7,450 nucleotides of DNA from an uncultured Clostridia bacterium (GTDB lineage Bacteria; Bacillota; Clostridia; Oscillospirales; Acutalibacteraceae), in NCBI GenBank assembly GCA_945971755.1, contig CAMFPJ010000070.1, positions 1-7,450 of the forward strand, written 5' to 3'. Position numbers and translations under genes: made by a program. The notes below the pieces were generated by a model. It was not told the origin of the DNA, ran no database searches, and was given only the letters and a program-made list of their open reading frames with translations. Below, piece after piece: positions 1 through 6,445 of this stretch (within the stretch, counting starts at the first letter, position 1; each line of letters opens with the position of its first letter).

Positions 1-12
1 TTTTTTACCTGA

Positions 13-183
13 TTACTCAGCCTGAGGTGCTGAAACGGGGCAAGCGTCAGCGCAAGCGCCACAATCGATGCAAGTGTCAGCATCAATAACATATTTGCCG
101 TCGCCCTCAGAAATTGCTTCAACGGGGCAACCTTCTGCGCAAGCACCACACATGATGCAATCGTCGTTAATTGCGTATGCCAT
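13..183 (-). CDS. 2[4Fe-4S] clostridial-type ferredoxin
   Basis: Small soluble electron carrier of 56 residues, expected to shuttle low-potential electrons between cytoplasmic oxidoreductases such as pyruvate:ferredoxin oxidoreductase and hydrogenase. Two CxxCxxCxxxCP motifs are visible: C9, C12, C15, C19 followed by P20, and C38, C41, C44, C48 followed by P49. This is the usual pattern and length for a bacterial ferredoxin carrying two 4Fe-4S clusters. The ATG at 183 is chosen because a strong SD (GGGAGGT) lies 8 bases upstream. The in-frame GTG at 204 would put that SD inside the coding sequence. It lies 72 bases downstream of ricT on the same strand and has a probable promoter of its own. 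The physiological redox partner cannot be told from the sequence. The family call is very secure. Confidence 0.95.
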   Translation of the reverse strand: MAYAINDDCIMCGACAEGCPVEAISEGDGKYVIDADTCIDCGACADACPVSAPQAE

Positions 184-191
184 TTGTATGT

Positions 192-198
192 ACCTCCC
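192..198 (-). promoter_or_regulatory. Shine-Dalgarno of the ferredoxin gene
   Basis: Reads GGGAGGT on the minus strand, 8 bases before the ATG at 183. It decides the start: the upstream in-frame GTG at 204 would make this site codons rather than a ribosome binding site. Confidence 0.85.
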
Positions 199-219
199 TT
201 TCACAAGTTGTCAAAAACA

Positions 220-247
220 ATTGTAACACATAATAGAAAAAAATCAA
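220..247 (-). promoter_or_regulatory. Probable sigma-A promoter of the ferredoxin gene
   Basis: On the minus strand a -35-like TTGATT (247-242) is followed after 16 bases by TACAAT (225-220), five of six to the -10 consensus, with a TG one base before it (extended -10). Transcription would begin near 213, about 30 bases before the ATG. The site fills the gap after ricT, so the ferredoxin can be expressed independently. Two small palindromes of the form ACAA-TTGT overlap the -10 and start region (217-224 and 203-211). The assignment rests only on consensus matching. Confidence 0.5.
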
Positions 248-255
248 GTGTAAAT

Positions 256-1119
256 TTATTCTATTCCCTTAAATGCCTCAAGTTCTTCTTTCTCAATTCT
301 GATTTGTGCATCTTTTAAGATTTTTACGTCATGGCGATTAACTGTTACGGGTGCTGCATCGGGGTTTCTGTCAAGGGTTACTTTAAGCATACCTGTAATT
401 AAGTTGTTTTCAATAACTCTGCCTTTACCGCTCTTTGTTTCAACAATAGCACCCACTTTTGGCGTATGGCGTAAAAGGTGCTCATAAGTTTCCTGTTCGT
501 ATTTCAGGCAGCACATCAGTCTGCCGCAGGTTCCGCTGATTTTGGTAGGGTTAAGTGAAAGGCCTTGTTCCTTTGCCATTTTAATTGACACAGGCTGAAA
601 ATCGTTAAGGAAAGTATTGCAGCAAAACGGTCTGCCGCACATTCCGAATCCGCCTACCATTCTTGACTCGTCACGCACACCGATTTGCCTAAGCTCAATT
701 CTTGTGCGGAAAACATAAGCCAAGTCTTTTACAAGTTCACGGAAATCAACTCTTCCGTCTGCGGTGAAATAGAAAAGTACTTTGCTTCTGTCAAAAGTAT
801 ATTCAACGTCCACAAGATTCATCTGAAGTCCGTGAGCAGCAATTTTCTCCTCACAAATTTTGAAAGCCTCTTTTTCTTTCTCTTTGTTTGCCTCCAAGGT
901 TTTAATATCCTCTTCTGTTGCGGGGCGAATAACTTTTTTAAGAGGTTTTGTTACATCGTCCTCGGAAATGCTGTGATTAGCTTTAGCAACAAGTCCGCAT
1001 TCAAGACCGCGCACTGTTTCAACTATTGCGTAATCTCCTTTTTCAAATTTGTGTCCGTCAGCGTCAAAGTCATAGACCTTTCCGCCTTCTTTGAATCGGA
1101 TACCAACGGTTTCTATCAT
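256..1119 (-). CDS. ricT: PSP1-domain regulatory protein RicT (YaaT)
   Basis: 287 residues, a full-length RicT/YaaT homologue. In Bacillus subtilis RicT joins RicA and RicF in an iron-sulfur complex that affects RNase Y-dependent mRNA maturation, sporulation, competence and biofilm formation. The diagnostic part is the PSP1 core, with two cysteine clusters: CGRPFCC at 161-167 (C161, C166, C167) and CGRLMCC at 198-204 (C198, C203, C204). These are the family's conserved cysteines. An N-terminal beta-rich segment (1-65) is followed by a charged helix (about 66-95). The C-terminal part (220-287) ends in a basic/acidic tail. The ATG at 1119 has an AGGAG-type SD that begins in the stop codon of holB, 9 bases upstream. 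The holB-ricT pairing also occurs in B. subtilis (holB-yaaT-yabA). No ricA or ricF gene lies in the window, so complex formation is inferred. Confidence 0.93.
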   Translation of the reverse strand: MIETVGIRFKEGGKVYDFDADGHKFEKGDYAIVETVRGLECGLVAKANHSISEDDVTKPLKKVIRPATEEDIKTLEANKEKEKEAFKICEEKIAAHGLQMNLVDVEYTFDRSKVLFYFTADGRVDFRELVKDLAYVFRTRIELRQIGVRDESRMVGGFGMCGRPFCCNTFLNDFQPVSIKMAKEQGLSLNPTKISGTCGRLMCCLKYEQETYEHLLRHTPKVGAIVETKSGKGRVIENNLITGMLKVTLDRNPDAAPVTVNRHDVKILKDAQIRIEKEELEAFKGIE

Positions 1120-1128
1120 ATTTTTCTC

Positions 1129-1995
1129 CTATCTGCCTATGGCTCTTTTGAACTCATAGCACATTCGAACTGTCAGCAGGTTGTTATTCACATTTCGCTT
1201 AACCGCCGCCTCTAAATCGTTACAAATATTAACAAGATTTATAAGCGATTTTGCAGTCAGCGAATTGCATAGGCTGTTAACTTCTTCCGGAAATCCGAAC
1301 TCGCCCGAAAATCCGCTTTTCTGCACCAATGCATCACGGCACACGGCTGAGAGAAGTTCAAGCACTCTGCCTGCTAAACGGTTGTTTTTAATATATTTTG
1401 AAGTATGCTCCATAAGCTTTAATTCGTTAGGGCAAAGAATTGCGGAAACGAACTCGGAAACGTATTCTCTTTCTTCGTCGGTAATATTGTCAGTCTTTGA
1501 GAGAATTGAATATGTACTGACTCTCGAAATCACCGTTTCAAGCATACTGCTTTTTGTGGTTGTAAGAATAATAAAATAAACGTAAGACGGCGGCTCTTCA
1601 AGAATTTTCAGAAGAGCATTTTGCGCCTGTTCGTTCATATTCTGTCCGTTTTTAAGAATATAGACCTTTGCGTTTGCTTCATTGGGAACAATAAACGCAT
1701 TGGCACGAATTTCACGGACACTGTCAATTGTAAAAGCGTCAGATTTTTTGGTTCTGCCGTCTGTTTCAAAAATGTCGGGATGATTATTATTTTTCGCCTT
1801 AACACAGGCTGAGCAAATACCGCACGGCTTATTCTCACCTGTGCAAACAAGTGCATTTGCTGTTATGTGAGCAAGTTCTAAAGAAAGCTCTTCATCGGAA
1901 CACTCAATGAGCATTCCGTGATGAAGCGTACCAGCATTAACTGATTTAAGCACATACTCGCAAAGGCTATCAAATTGTAGGTTAGAGTCATGCAT
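1129..1995 (-). CDS. holB: DNA polymerase III delta' subunit
   Basis: 288 residues. Delta' is part of the clamp-loader complex that opens and loads the beta sliding clamp at primed sites during replication. The N-terminal AAA+ module shows the four-cysteine zinc site (C51, C58, C61, C64) followed by the HPDI segment (H72), the family motif NALLKILEEPP at 126-136, and the sensor-type SRV at 157-159 (SRC in most relatives). The Walker A position (about 25-37) carries no GxxGxGK P-loop, so this subunit probably does not bind ATP productively, as is known for E. coli delta'. The C-terminal helical region (about 170-288) is divergent. The ATG at 1995 is preferred because AAGGGTGA lies just before it. 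A GTG at 2004 would overlap that SD. It follows the carrier gene by 11 bases and precedes ricT by 9 bases. Confidence 0.92.
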   Translation of the reverse strand: MHDSNLQFDSLCEYVLKSVNAGTLHHGMLIECSDEELSLELAHITANALVCTGENKPCGICSACVKAKNNNHPDIFETDGRTKKSDAFTIDSVREIRANAFIVPNEANAKVYILKNGQNMNEQAQNALLKILEEPPSYVYFIILTTTKSSMLETVISRVSTYSILSKTDNITDEEREYVSEFVSAILCPNELKLMEHTSKYIKNNRLAGRVLELLSAVCRDALVQKSGFSGEFGFPEEVNSLCNSLTAKSLINLVNICNDLEAAVKRNVNNNLLTVRMCYEFKRAIGR

Positions 1996-2000
1996 AAAAT

Positions 2001-2008
2001 TCACCCTT
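2001..2008 (-). promoter_or_regulatory. Shine-Dalgarno of holB overlapping the upstream stop codon
   Basis: AAGGGTGA on the minus strand, starting in the last two bases of the TAA stop of the AEC gene (2007-2009) and ending 5 bases before the ATG at 1995. The arrangement suggests translational coupling, and it fixes the start at 1995 rather than at the GTG at 2004. Confidence 0.7.
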
Positions 2009-2942
2009 AAATGCTCTGTGCAATTGCTACCATTACGGGCATTGTAAAAATTGAAAACAAACTTACCAATGCCGTCACCGAAGATGCAAGCGCAGTATCT
2101 TTATCAAACTTAGCAGCAAACATTACAGTGTTGTTTGCTGTGGGAGCCGATGCGGAAAGCGAGCAAGCTACGAGAAGTGTACCGGCAAAGCCCAAAAGCT
2201 TTAACGAAAGGATTGTTAAAACGGGCATGGCAATAAGCTTAAGGAAAGTGCAAATGAACACGTGATAATCGGAAAAAACTTTTTTCAAATCAGCGGAAGC
2301 AAGATAAGTGCCGAACATAATCATTGCAAGGGGTGTTTGCAAATCTGCAACGTATGAAAGAGGCATAAACGCTACTTGCGGCAGATTTACGTTAAGGAGA
2401 AAGAGCGGAAGTCCCACAAGCACTCCGATGGAACCGGGGTTCAACAACAAATCTTTAGCCGAAATTTTGCTGTTCTTTGTTCCCTTTGTCATTACTTTAA
2501 TTCCGTGAGTGAACGAAAGAATATTGAACGGAATTACAATAGCCGAGCAATAGAAAACGCCCTCATCACCGAGCATTGCCCCCGCAAGGGGCAAAACCAT
2601 ATAGCCCACATTGCCGTAAACTGCGGCAAATTTGTAAATAGACGCTTTTTCCGTATCTGTTTTGCAAAAGAAAATTTCTGACAGAACAATGCCGATAAGG
2701 TGAAAAATAATTGCGGCAAGAAATGCAAGCCCTAAACCCTTAAGCGTTTCTCTGCTGTACTCAATTGCAATAAACGAGCGAATAATCATTGCCGGAGTTA
2801 CGATGTAGAAAAGCAAATCGGTTGTAAGCCGGGAAGCCTTTTCGGTGTAAATTCCCGCTTTGTGGCAGAAAAAGCCGAGCGCCACAATAATATACAGTAT
2901 GACAACCTGCGTCAGTGCAGTTATCATATTTGAAAGAAACAT
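2007..2942 (-). CDS. AEC-family (auxin efflux carrier-like) permease
   Basis: 311 residues, a membrane transporter of the AEC family. Bacterial members include malate and malonate carriers such as MdcF, so an organic-acid substrate is plausible but not shown. About ten hydrophobic helices can be placed (roughly 6-26, 40-60, 70-90, 104-124, 130-148, 168-188, 198-218, 229-249, 254-275, 287-309). Family features include the broken helix YGNVGYMVLPLAGAMLGDEG (109-128), TPLAMIMFGTYLA (203-215), and the last-repeat segment APTANNTVMFAAKFDKDTALA (266-286). Length is normal for the family. The ATG at 2942 has an AAGGAG SD touching the TAA of the membrane-protein gene upstream (gap 10 bases). Its position two genes after citrate synthase hints at citrate or dicarboxylate movement. 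Direction and substrate cannot be read from sequence. Confidence 0.88.
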   Translation of the reverse strand: MFLSNMITALTQVVILYIIVALGFFCHKAGIYTEKASRLTTDLLFYIVTPAMIIRSFIAIEYSRETLKGLGLAFLAAIIFHLIGIVLSEIFFCKTDTEKASIYKFAAVYGNVGYMVLPLAGAMLGDEGVFYCSAIVIPFNILSFTHGIKVMTKGTKNSKISAKDLLLNPGSIGVLVGLPLFLLNVNLPQVAFMPLSYVADLQTPLAMIMFGTYLASADLKKVFSDYHVFICTFLKLIAMPVLTILSLKLLGFAGTLLVACSLSASAPTANNTVMFAAKFDKDTALASSVTALVSLFSIFTMPVMVAIAQSI

Positions 2943-2952
2943 AATTTTCTCC

Positions 2953-3906
2953 TTATTCGCTTAAGAAGTTGTCATCTGTTTGCATATCGTTCTCAGAAAC
3001 TTTAGTTTCCTCAACCAATTCTTTGCTGTCATTCTCTTTGGCACATTTGTAAGCATTTACAATGTAAGCTGCTGCAAAGAAAGCAAATGCTAAATCACAA
3101 ATTGAAAGCGGATATTCGTTAGGAATACCTGCGCCGTTTCCGCTGACGAGCATTACTACCCGAGCAATGTTTGACACACCCAAGAAGAATACAGCAACAG
3201 AGCCCGAAGCAAAAACACTGCGCATTGCTTTGTTGTTTGAAAGCCCGGAAGAAATTCTGGCAAATGACATAAAGAAAACCATCATAAATGCTATCCCGAA
3301 AAGTTCAAGCATTAAGTCGGAAACATTTACATAAGAAATTTTTCGTATAAAGCGGAGAACAAGTCTTGCCATTGCCCAGAAGAACGGAGTAATTGCAAGG
3401 AATTTGTATTGAGAATATGTTGTTCTGCCGTCAATATAAGAAATTCCGAACACAAAAAGATAAATAGCGGCAAAAATACCGATTATTGCCTCAAATAATA
3501 ACGGCACCTGGCCCTGTTCTGCAGTTCCGAAAAACGAAAGACCGCTTGCAGTAAAGTTTCTTGCATTGATAATAAGCTTTGAAGCGGCCGAAACAACGTC
3601 AAGGACAATACCGGCTCCAAGGAAAAATGAAGTTGCCGCCAAAATTTTATTTCTGCGAAACGGTGATTTTGAGGCAGGAATATTCTTTGCAACAGTCGCA
3701 AGAATATAAGGGATAACAACTGCCGCAAACGCTAAAATATACATCACGTAAACCGAACGGTCAACTGTTTTGTAAAAGCCCGTGTCCGATTCAATAATCG
3801 TAAGAAGCTGATAAATTCTTATTGGGAGTGACGCAATAAGCAAGCCTGCCGCAACGTAAAGACCCATAAGAGGATTGATTTTTTCGTTTTTACCTGTGAT
3901 TTTCAT
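2953..3906 (-). CDS. Polytopic membrane protein of unknown function
   Basis: 317 residues; I do not recognise a characterised family. Eight hydrophobic segments are visible (about 14-36, 51-73, 88-108, 134-158, 168-186, 197-217, 228-254, 268-287). They are joined by short loops and followed by an acidic, soluble tail (about 288-317) rich in Glu, Asp, Ser and Lys. There is no signal peptide, nucleotide-binding site or obvious metal motif. Charged residues inside or next to helices (D103, E139, R181, R185, E201) might serve transport or sensing. The ATG at 3906 is preferred because AAAGGTGA lies 7 bases before it and contains the TGA stop of citrate synthase. A longer frame to 3975 would overlap citrate synthase by about 60 bases and has no better ribosome site. 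It lies between citrate synthase and an AEC carrier, which suggests a membrane role linked to organic acids, but this is inference only. Confidence 0.8.
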   Translation of the reverse strand: MKITGKNEKINPLMGLYVAAGLLIASLPIRIYQLLTIIESDTGFYKTVDRSVYVMYILAFAAVVIPYILATVAKNIPASKSPFRRNKILAATSFFLGAGIVLDVVSAASKLIINARNFTASGLSFFGTAEQGQVPLLFEAIIGIFAAIYLFVFGISYIDGRTTYSQYKFLAITPFFWAMARLVLRFIRKISYVNVSDLMLELFGIAFMMVFFMSFARISSGLSNNKAMRSVFASGSVAVFFLGVSNIARVVMLVSGNGAGIPNEYPLSICDLAFAFFAAAYIVNAYKCAKENDSKELVEETKVSENDMQTDDNFLSE

Positions 3907-3913
3907 TGTTGTT

Positions 3914-3921
3914 TCACCTTT
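3914..3921 (-). promoter_or_regulatory. Shine-Dalgarno of the membrane-protein gene, containing the citrate synthase stop
   Basis: AAAGGTGA on the minus strand. Its last three bases are the TGA stop of citrate synthase, and it ends 7 bases before the ATG at 3906. It supports the short start and suggests the two genes are translated in a coupled way. Confidence 0.7.
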
Positions 3922-5329
3922 CCTCAATGGAGATATACTCATTCTGTGCCATATCAAAGTTTTCGGCACGCTCACTCATGGGAACATAAGGCCTCGGAAT
4001 AGTAACATTCTTATAAGCAGGACGCACAATTTTGCCGTTCGAGGTGATTTCCTCAATTCTGTGAGCAGACCAACCTGCAACACGGGCAGACATAAACAAC
4101 GGTGTAAACAAATCTCTGGGGATTCCGAGCATATCGTATATAAGTCCTGAATAAAGGTCAACATTGGCACAAACCTTTTTGTTAACACCTCTGCGCTCTG
4201 CTAAGAGTCCCGGGGTAAGTTTTTCAATCATTGAAAGAAGTTCAAAATCTTCTTCTTTACCGTAAATCTTTGAGTATTTTTCGGCATAGCGCTTAAGTAT
4301 TTTAGCACGCGGGTCTGAAAGTGTGTAAACAGCATGACCCATACCGTAAATGAGACCCGAACGGTCGCCTGCCTGCTTGTCAAGGATTTTGTTAAGATAC
4401 GATTTCAGCTTTTCCTCATTGGTAAAATCAGGAACATTTGCTTTAATATCATCAGTCATTTCTGAAACGTGAATGTTTGCCCCGCCATGTTTCGGACCTT
4501 TCAAAGCACCTATGCCTGCGGCAATTGCAGAGTAGGTGTCAGTACCGCTTGACGTAATACATCTTGTTGTAAAGGTTGAGTTGTTGCCGCCGCCGTGATC
4601 AGCATGCAAAATCAAGCAAATATCAAGAAGTTTTGCTTCCTCGTCAGTGAATTGCTTGTCTGCCCTTATTGAACGCAAAATTGACTCCGCAAAGCCAAGG
4701 TTTGGGTTGTTCTGGTGAAAGTACATACTCTTTTTATCAAAAATTCTTCGTTTAACCTGATAAGCACCTGCCATAATGGTAGGAATTTGTGCTATTAACT
4801 GAATACATTGACGAAGTACATTTGCAGGGTCAATATTGTCAGGGTCTTCGTCGTAAGAATAAAGCGCAAGAACACAACGGGCAACCTTGTTCATAATATT
4901 CTTTGACGGAACCTTCATAATCATATCTTCAACAAAATCTTCGGGAAGTTCACGGCACTCCGCAAGAATTTGTTTGAAAAGATTTAATTGCCTTTCCGTC
5001 GGCAACACACCGAAAAGAAGAAGATAGATTACTTCTTCATAACCGAAACGGTTTTCCTTTTCGCAAGATTCAACAATTTCAGTCATGTTAATTCCGCGGT
5101 AAATTAGCTTGCCGTCTTTCGGAACACGTTCACCGTCATCTATATAGTAGCCTTCAACTGAGCAAATTCTGGTTAAGCCTGCCAACACACCTGTCGAGTC
5201 CGCATTACGAAGACCGCGCTTAACATCAAATCTTCTGTAGTAATCAGGGTTTATGTAGTTATTTTTTCTTTGTTCTTCGAATAAATTATTAATAGCCTCT
5301 TTGGATATTCTATCAATGATTCCTGACAT
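3914..5329 (-). CDS. gltA: Citrate synthase (Si-type)
   Basis: 471 residues. It condenses acetyl-CoA and oxaloacetate to citrate in the cytoplasm, the entry to the oxidative branch that in many anaerobes mainly supplies 2-oxoglutarate for glutamate. The fold-defining motifs are present: HADHGGGNN at 242-250, GPKHGGAN at 278-285 with catalytic H281, GMGHAVY at 329-335 with catalytic H332 followed by DPR at 339-341, and the catalytic aspartate D391 in NVDLYSG. Residues 1-75 form an extra N-terminal region ahead of the usual core start (KLIYRGI, 74-80), giving a longer chain than E. coli GltA, a form I associate with clostridial sequences. The ATG at 5329 follows a near-perfect SD (AGAAGGAGGT) and a good promoter. 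It is the first gene of the block. The gene could be called gltA or citZ. A 2-methylcitrate synthase activity cannot be excluded from sequence alone. Confidence 0.94.
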   Translation of the reverse strand: MSGIIDRISKEAINNLFEEQRKNNYINPDYYRRFDVKRGLRNADSTGVLAGLTRICSVEGYYIDDGERVPKDGKLIYRGINMTEIVESCEKENRFGYEEVIYLLLFGVLPTERQLNLFKQILAECRELPEDFVEDMIMKVPSKNIMNKVARCVLALYSYDEDPDNIDPANVLRQCIQLIAQIPTIMAGAYQVKRRIFDKKSMYFHQNNPNLGFAESILRSIRADKQFTDEEAKLLDICLILHADHGGGNNSTFTTRCITSSGTDTYSAIAAGIGALKGPKHGGANIHVSEMTDDIKANVPDFTNEEKLKSYLNKILDKQAGDRSGLIYGMGHAVYTLSDPRAKILKRYAEKYSKIYGKEEDFELLSMIEKLTPGLLAERRGVNKKVCANVDLYSGLIYDMLGIPRDLFTPLFMSARVAGWSAHRIEEITSNGKIVRPAYKNVTIPRPYVPMSERAENFDMAQNEYISIEER

Positions 5330-5367
5330 AAGCTTACCTCCTTCTGAAAATATAAATAATCTATTAT

Positions 5368-5396
5368 ATTGTATAACAAACCTATAATAAAGTCAA
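5368..5396 (-). promoter_or_regulatory. Sigma-A-type promoter of citrate synthase
   Basis: On the minus strand TTGACT (5396-5391, five of six to the -35 consensus) is followed after exactly 17 bases by TACAAT (5373-5368, five of six to the -10). Transcription would start near 5361, giving a leader of about 30 bases that includes the strong SD at 5336-5345. No attenuator or riboswitch fits in so short a leader. The promoter probably drives the five-gene run from citrate synthase to ricT. Confidence 0.75.
5383..5388 (+). promoter_or_regulatory. Possible -10 element for the SpoIID-family gene
   Basis: A perfect TATAAT on the plus strand, 28 bases before the TTG start. There is no good sigma-A -35 at 16 to 18 bases upstream (the region is AT-rich, reading TCTATT), so the promoter may be weak, activated, or read by a sporulation sigma factor. 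It lies in the spacer of the opposing citrate synthase promoter. This is a tentative call, since the region is AT-rich and such matches occur by chance. Confidence 0.3.
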
Positions 5397-5416
5397 CAAA
5401 AAGGGAGCGATAAAAA

Positions 5417-6397
5417 TTGAAAAATTACACCGCTATTTGCTTTTTTCTTGCCGTGGCAATGATTCTTTGCCCGCTTGTTTCCGTGTCTCATGCAAAAGAT
5501 ACTTTTTCCTCAAATGTATCGGGTGAAAAGTCTGAATTTACCGAGGAAATACCCGTACCCACACCAACAGAAAACGTCAAGATACTGTCTGTGGGCAGCG
5601 GCTCTGTCACGGAGCTTTCACTCAGGGAATATCTGATTGATTCCGTTGCTGCGGAAATCGGGCCCACTGCGGAAGCAGAAGCAATTAAGGCTCAGGCAGT
5701 TGCCTGCCACAGCCTTTTACTCTACACAAAAGCTCATAAAACAGAAAGCCTCGGCAATGCCGATATTTCGGATAAAGCGCAAAAATATTTAACCGAAGAA
5801 GAGCAAAAAGAAAAGTGGGGGGATAAATATTCCGCCTACCGTTCAAAACTTGAACAATGCATTGACGAAGTACAAAACAAAGTTCTTTGCTTTGAGGATG
5901 AGCCCATCATGGCAACCTTTTTCTCAGTTTCCAACGGAAAAACCGAAAATGCCGAAAACGTTTGGGGAAAAAGTATTCCGTACTTAGTTTCCGTAGAAAG
6001 TCCCTCTGACAAACTGTCACCGAACTTTGTTTCAAGTGTTGAATTAACAACGAAAGAAGCAAAAGCAATTCTCGAGAAAAACGGTGCGAAATGCGAAGGC
6101 GACCCAAAAAAATGGATTGGAAAATCAGAGCAAAACAATACAGGAACCGTTAAATCTTTGTTCCTTGGCGGAAAAGAGTTCAGCGGACCGGAAATCCGCA
6201 CTATGTTCTCACTTAAAAGTGCAACGTTTTCACTGAAATATGATGATGGAAAATTTACATTTACGGTAAAAGGTTACGGCCACGGAGTCGGAATGAGCCA
6301 AGCAGGCGCAAACGCTATGGCCAAAAGCGGAAACACTTACGACGAAATACTCCTACACTACTATAAAAACGCCGTACTTTCAACTACTGAGCCGTAA
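5417..6397 (+). CDS. SpoIID/LytB-domain protein (stage II sporulation protein D-like)
   Basis: 326 residues, exported. SpoIID is a lytic transglycosylase that cuts glycan strands stripped of stem peptides during engulfment of the forespore, working with SpoIIP and SpoIIM. A signal peptide is visible (lysine at 2, hydrophobic core about 6-22, likely cleavage after SHA at 24-26), then a Pro/Glu-rich linker (about 35-53). The SpoIID domain follows: REYLIDSVAAEIGPTAEAEA (70-89) with E80 at the position of the known catalytic glutamate, IKAQAVACHSL (90-100), FFSVSNGKTENAENVWG (168-184), and the C-terminal GYGHGVGMSQAGANAMA (287-303). The start is a TTG at 5417 with AGGGAG 10 bases before it. Starting later would remove the basic end of the signal peptide. 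It is divergent from citrate synthase and convergent with rpmA. No other engulfment gene lies nearby, so it could be spoIID itself or a paralogue acting on vegetative or spore wall. Confidence 0.88.
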   Translation: MKNYTAICFFLAVAMILCPLVSVSHAKDTFSSNVSGEKSEFTEEIPVPTPTENVKILSVGSGSVTELSLREYLIDSVAAEIGPTAEAEAIKAQAVACHSLLLYTKAHKTESLGNADISDKAQKYLTEEEQKEKWGDKYSAYRSKLEQCIDEVQNKVLCFEDEPIMATFFSVSNGKTENAENVWGKSIPYLVSVESPSDKLSPNFVSSVELTTKEAKAILEKNGAKCEGDPKKWIGKSEQNNTGTVKSLFLGGKEFSGPEIRTMFSLKSATFSLKYDDGKFTFTVKGYGHGVGMSQAGANAMAKSGNTYDEILLHYYKNAVLSTTEP

Positions 6398-6431
6398 AAA
6401 AACTCCCTAAGACGTGTGTCTTGGGGAGTTT
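6396..6431 (-). terminator. Rho-independent terminator of the rplU-prp-rpmA unit, shared by convergent genes
   Basis: Inverted repeat: arms 6400-6413 and 6418-6431 pair over 14 positions (thirteen Watson-Crick pairs and one G-T) around a four-base loop (6414-6417). Read on the minus strand, the hairpin is followed by a run of T made by the seven A at 6396-6402, the classic terminator form, 14 bases after the rpmA stop. Read on the plus strand it follows the SpoIID-family stop directly, but its downstream tract (TTTGACTTG) is poor in T, so termination in that direction should be weaker. Confidence 0.9.
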
Positions 6432-6445
6432 GACTTGTAATTAAA

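Noticed and set aside
1..40. Terminator after the ferredoxin gene
   Set aside because: Only a five-base stem with a one-base loop is visible, and the window ends within 12 bases of the stop codon, so no hairpin followed by a T run can be shown.
184..204. GTG start at 204 for the ferredoxin
   Set aside because: The SD would be translated, and the resulting protein would have an atypical extension for a clostridial ferredoxin.
203..224. Rex operator before the ferredoxin gene
   Set aside because: TTGT and ACAA half-sites are present but five bases apart, not the roughly ten expected for a Rex site.
685..1215. 176-codon open frame on the plus strand opposite ricT and the end of holB
   Set aside because: It lies antisense to two well-supported genes, has no family features, and its composition reflects the reverse complement of their codons.
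1996..2004. GTG start at 2004 for holB
   Set aside because: It overlaps the SD AAGGGTGA, which is spaced properly only for the ATG at 1995.
3907..3975. A 23-residue longer N-terminus for the membrane protein
   Set aside because: It would overlap citrate synthase by about 60 bases, and the AAAGGTGA site fits the ATG at 3906.
5362..5367. TATAAT on the minus strand as the -10 of citrate synthase
   Set aside because: It would need a spacer of about 23 bases from TTGACT, while TACAAT at 5373-5368 has the ideal 17.
5836..6201. 121-codon minus-strand frame inside the SpoIID-family gene
   Set aside because: It is a shadow of a coding region with clear catalytic motifs on the plus strand, and no recognisable domain is present.
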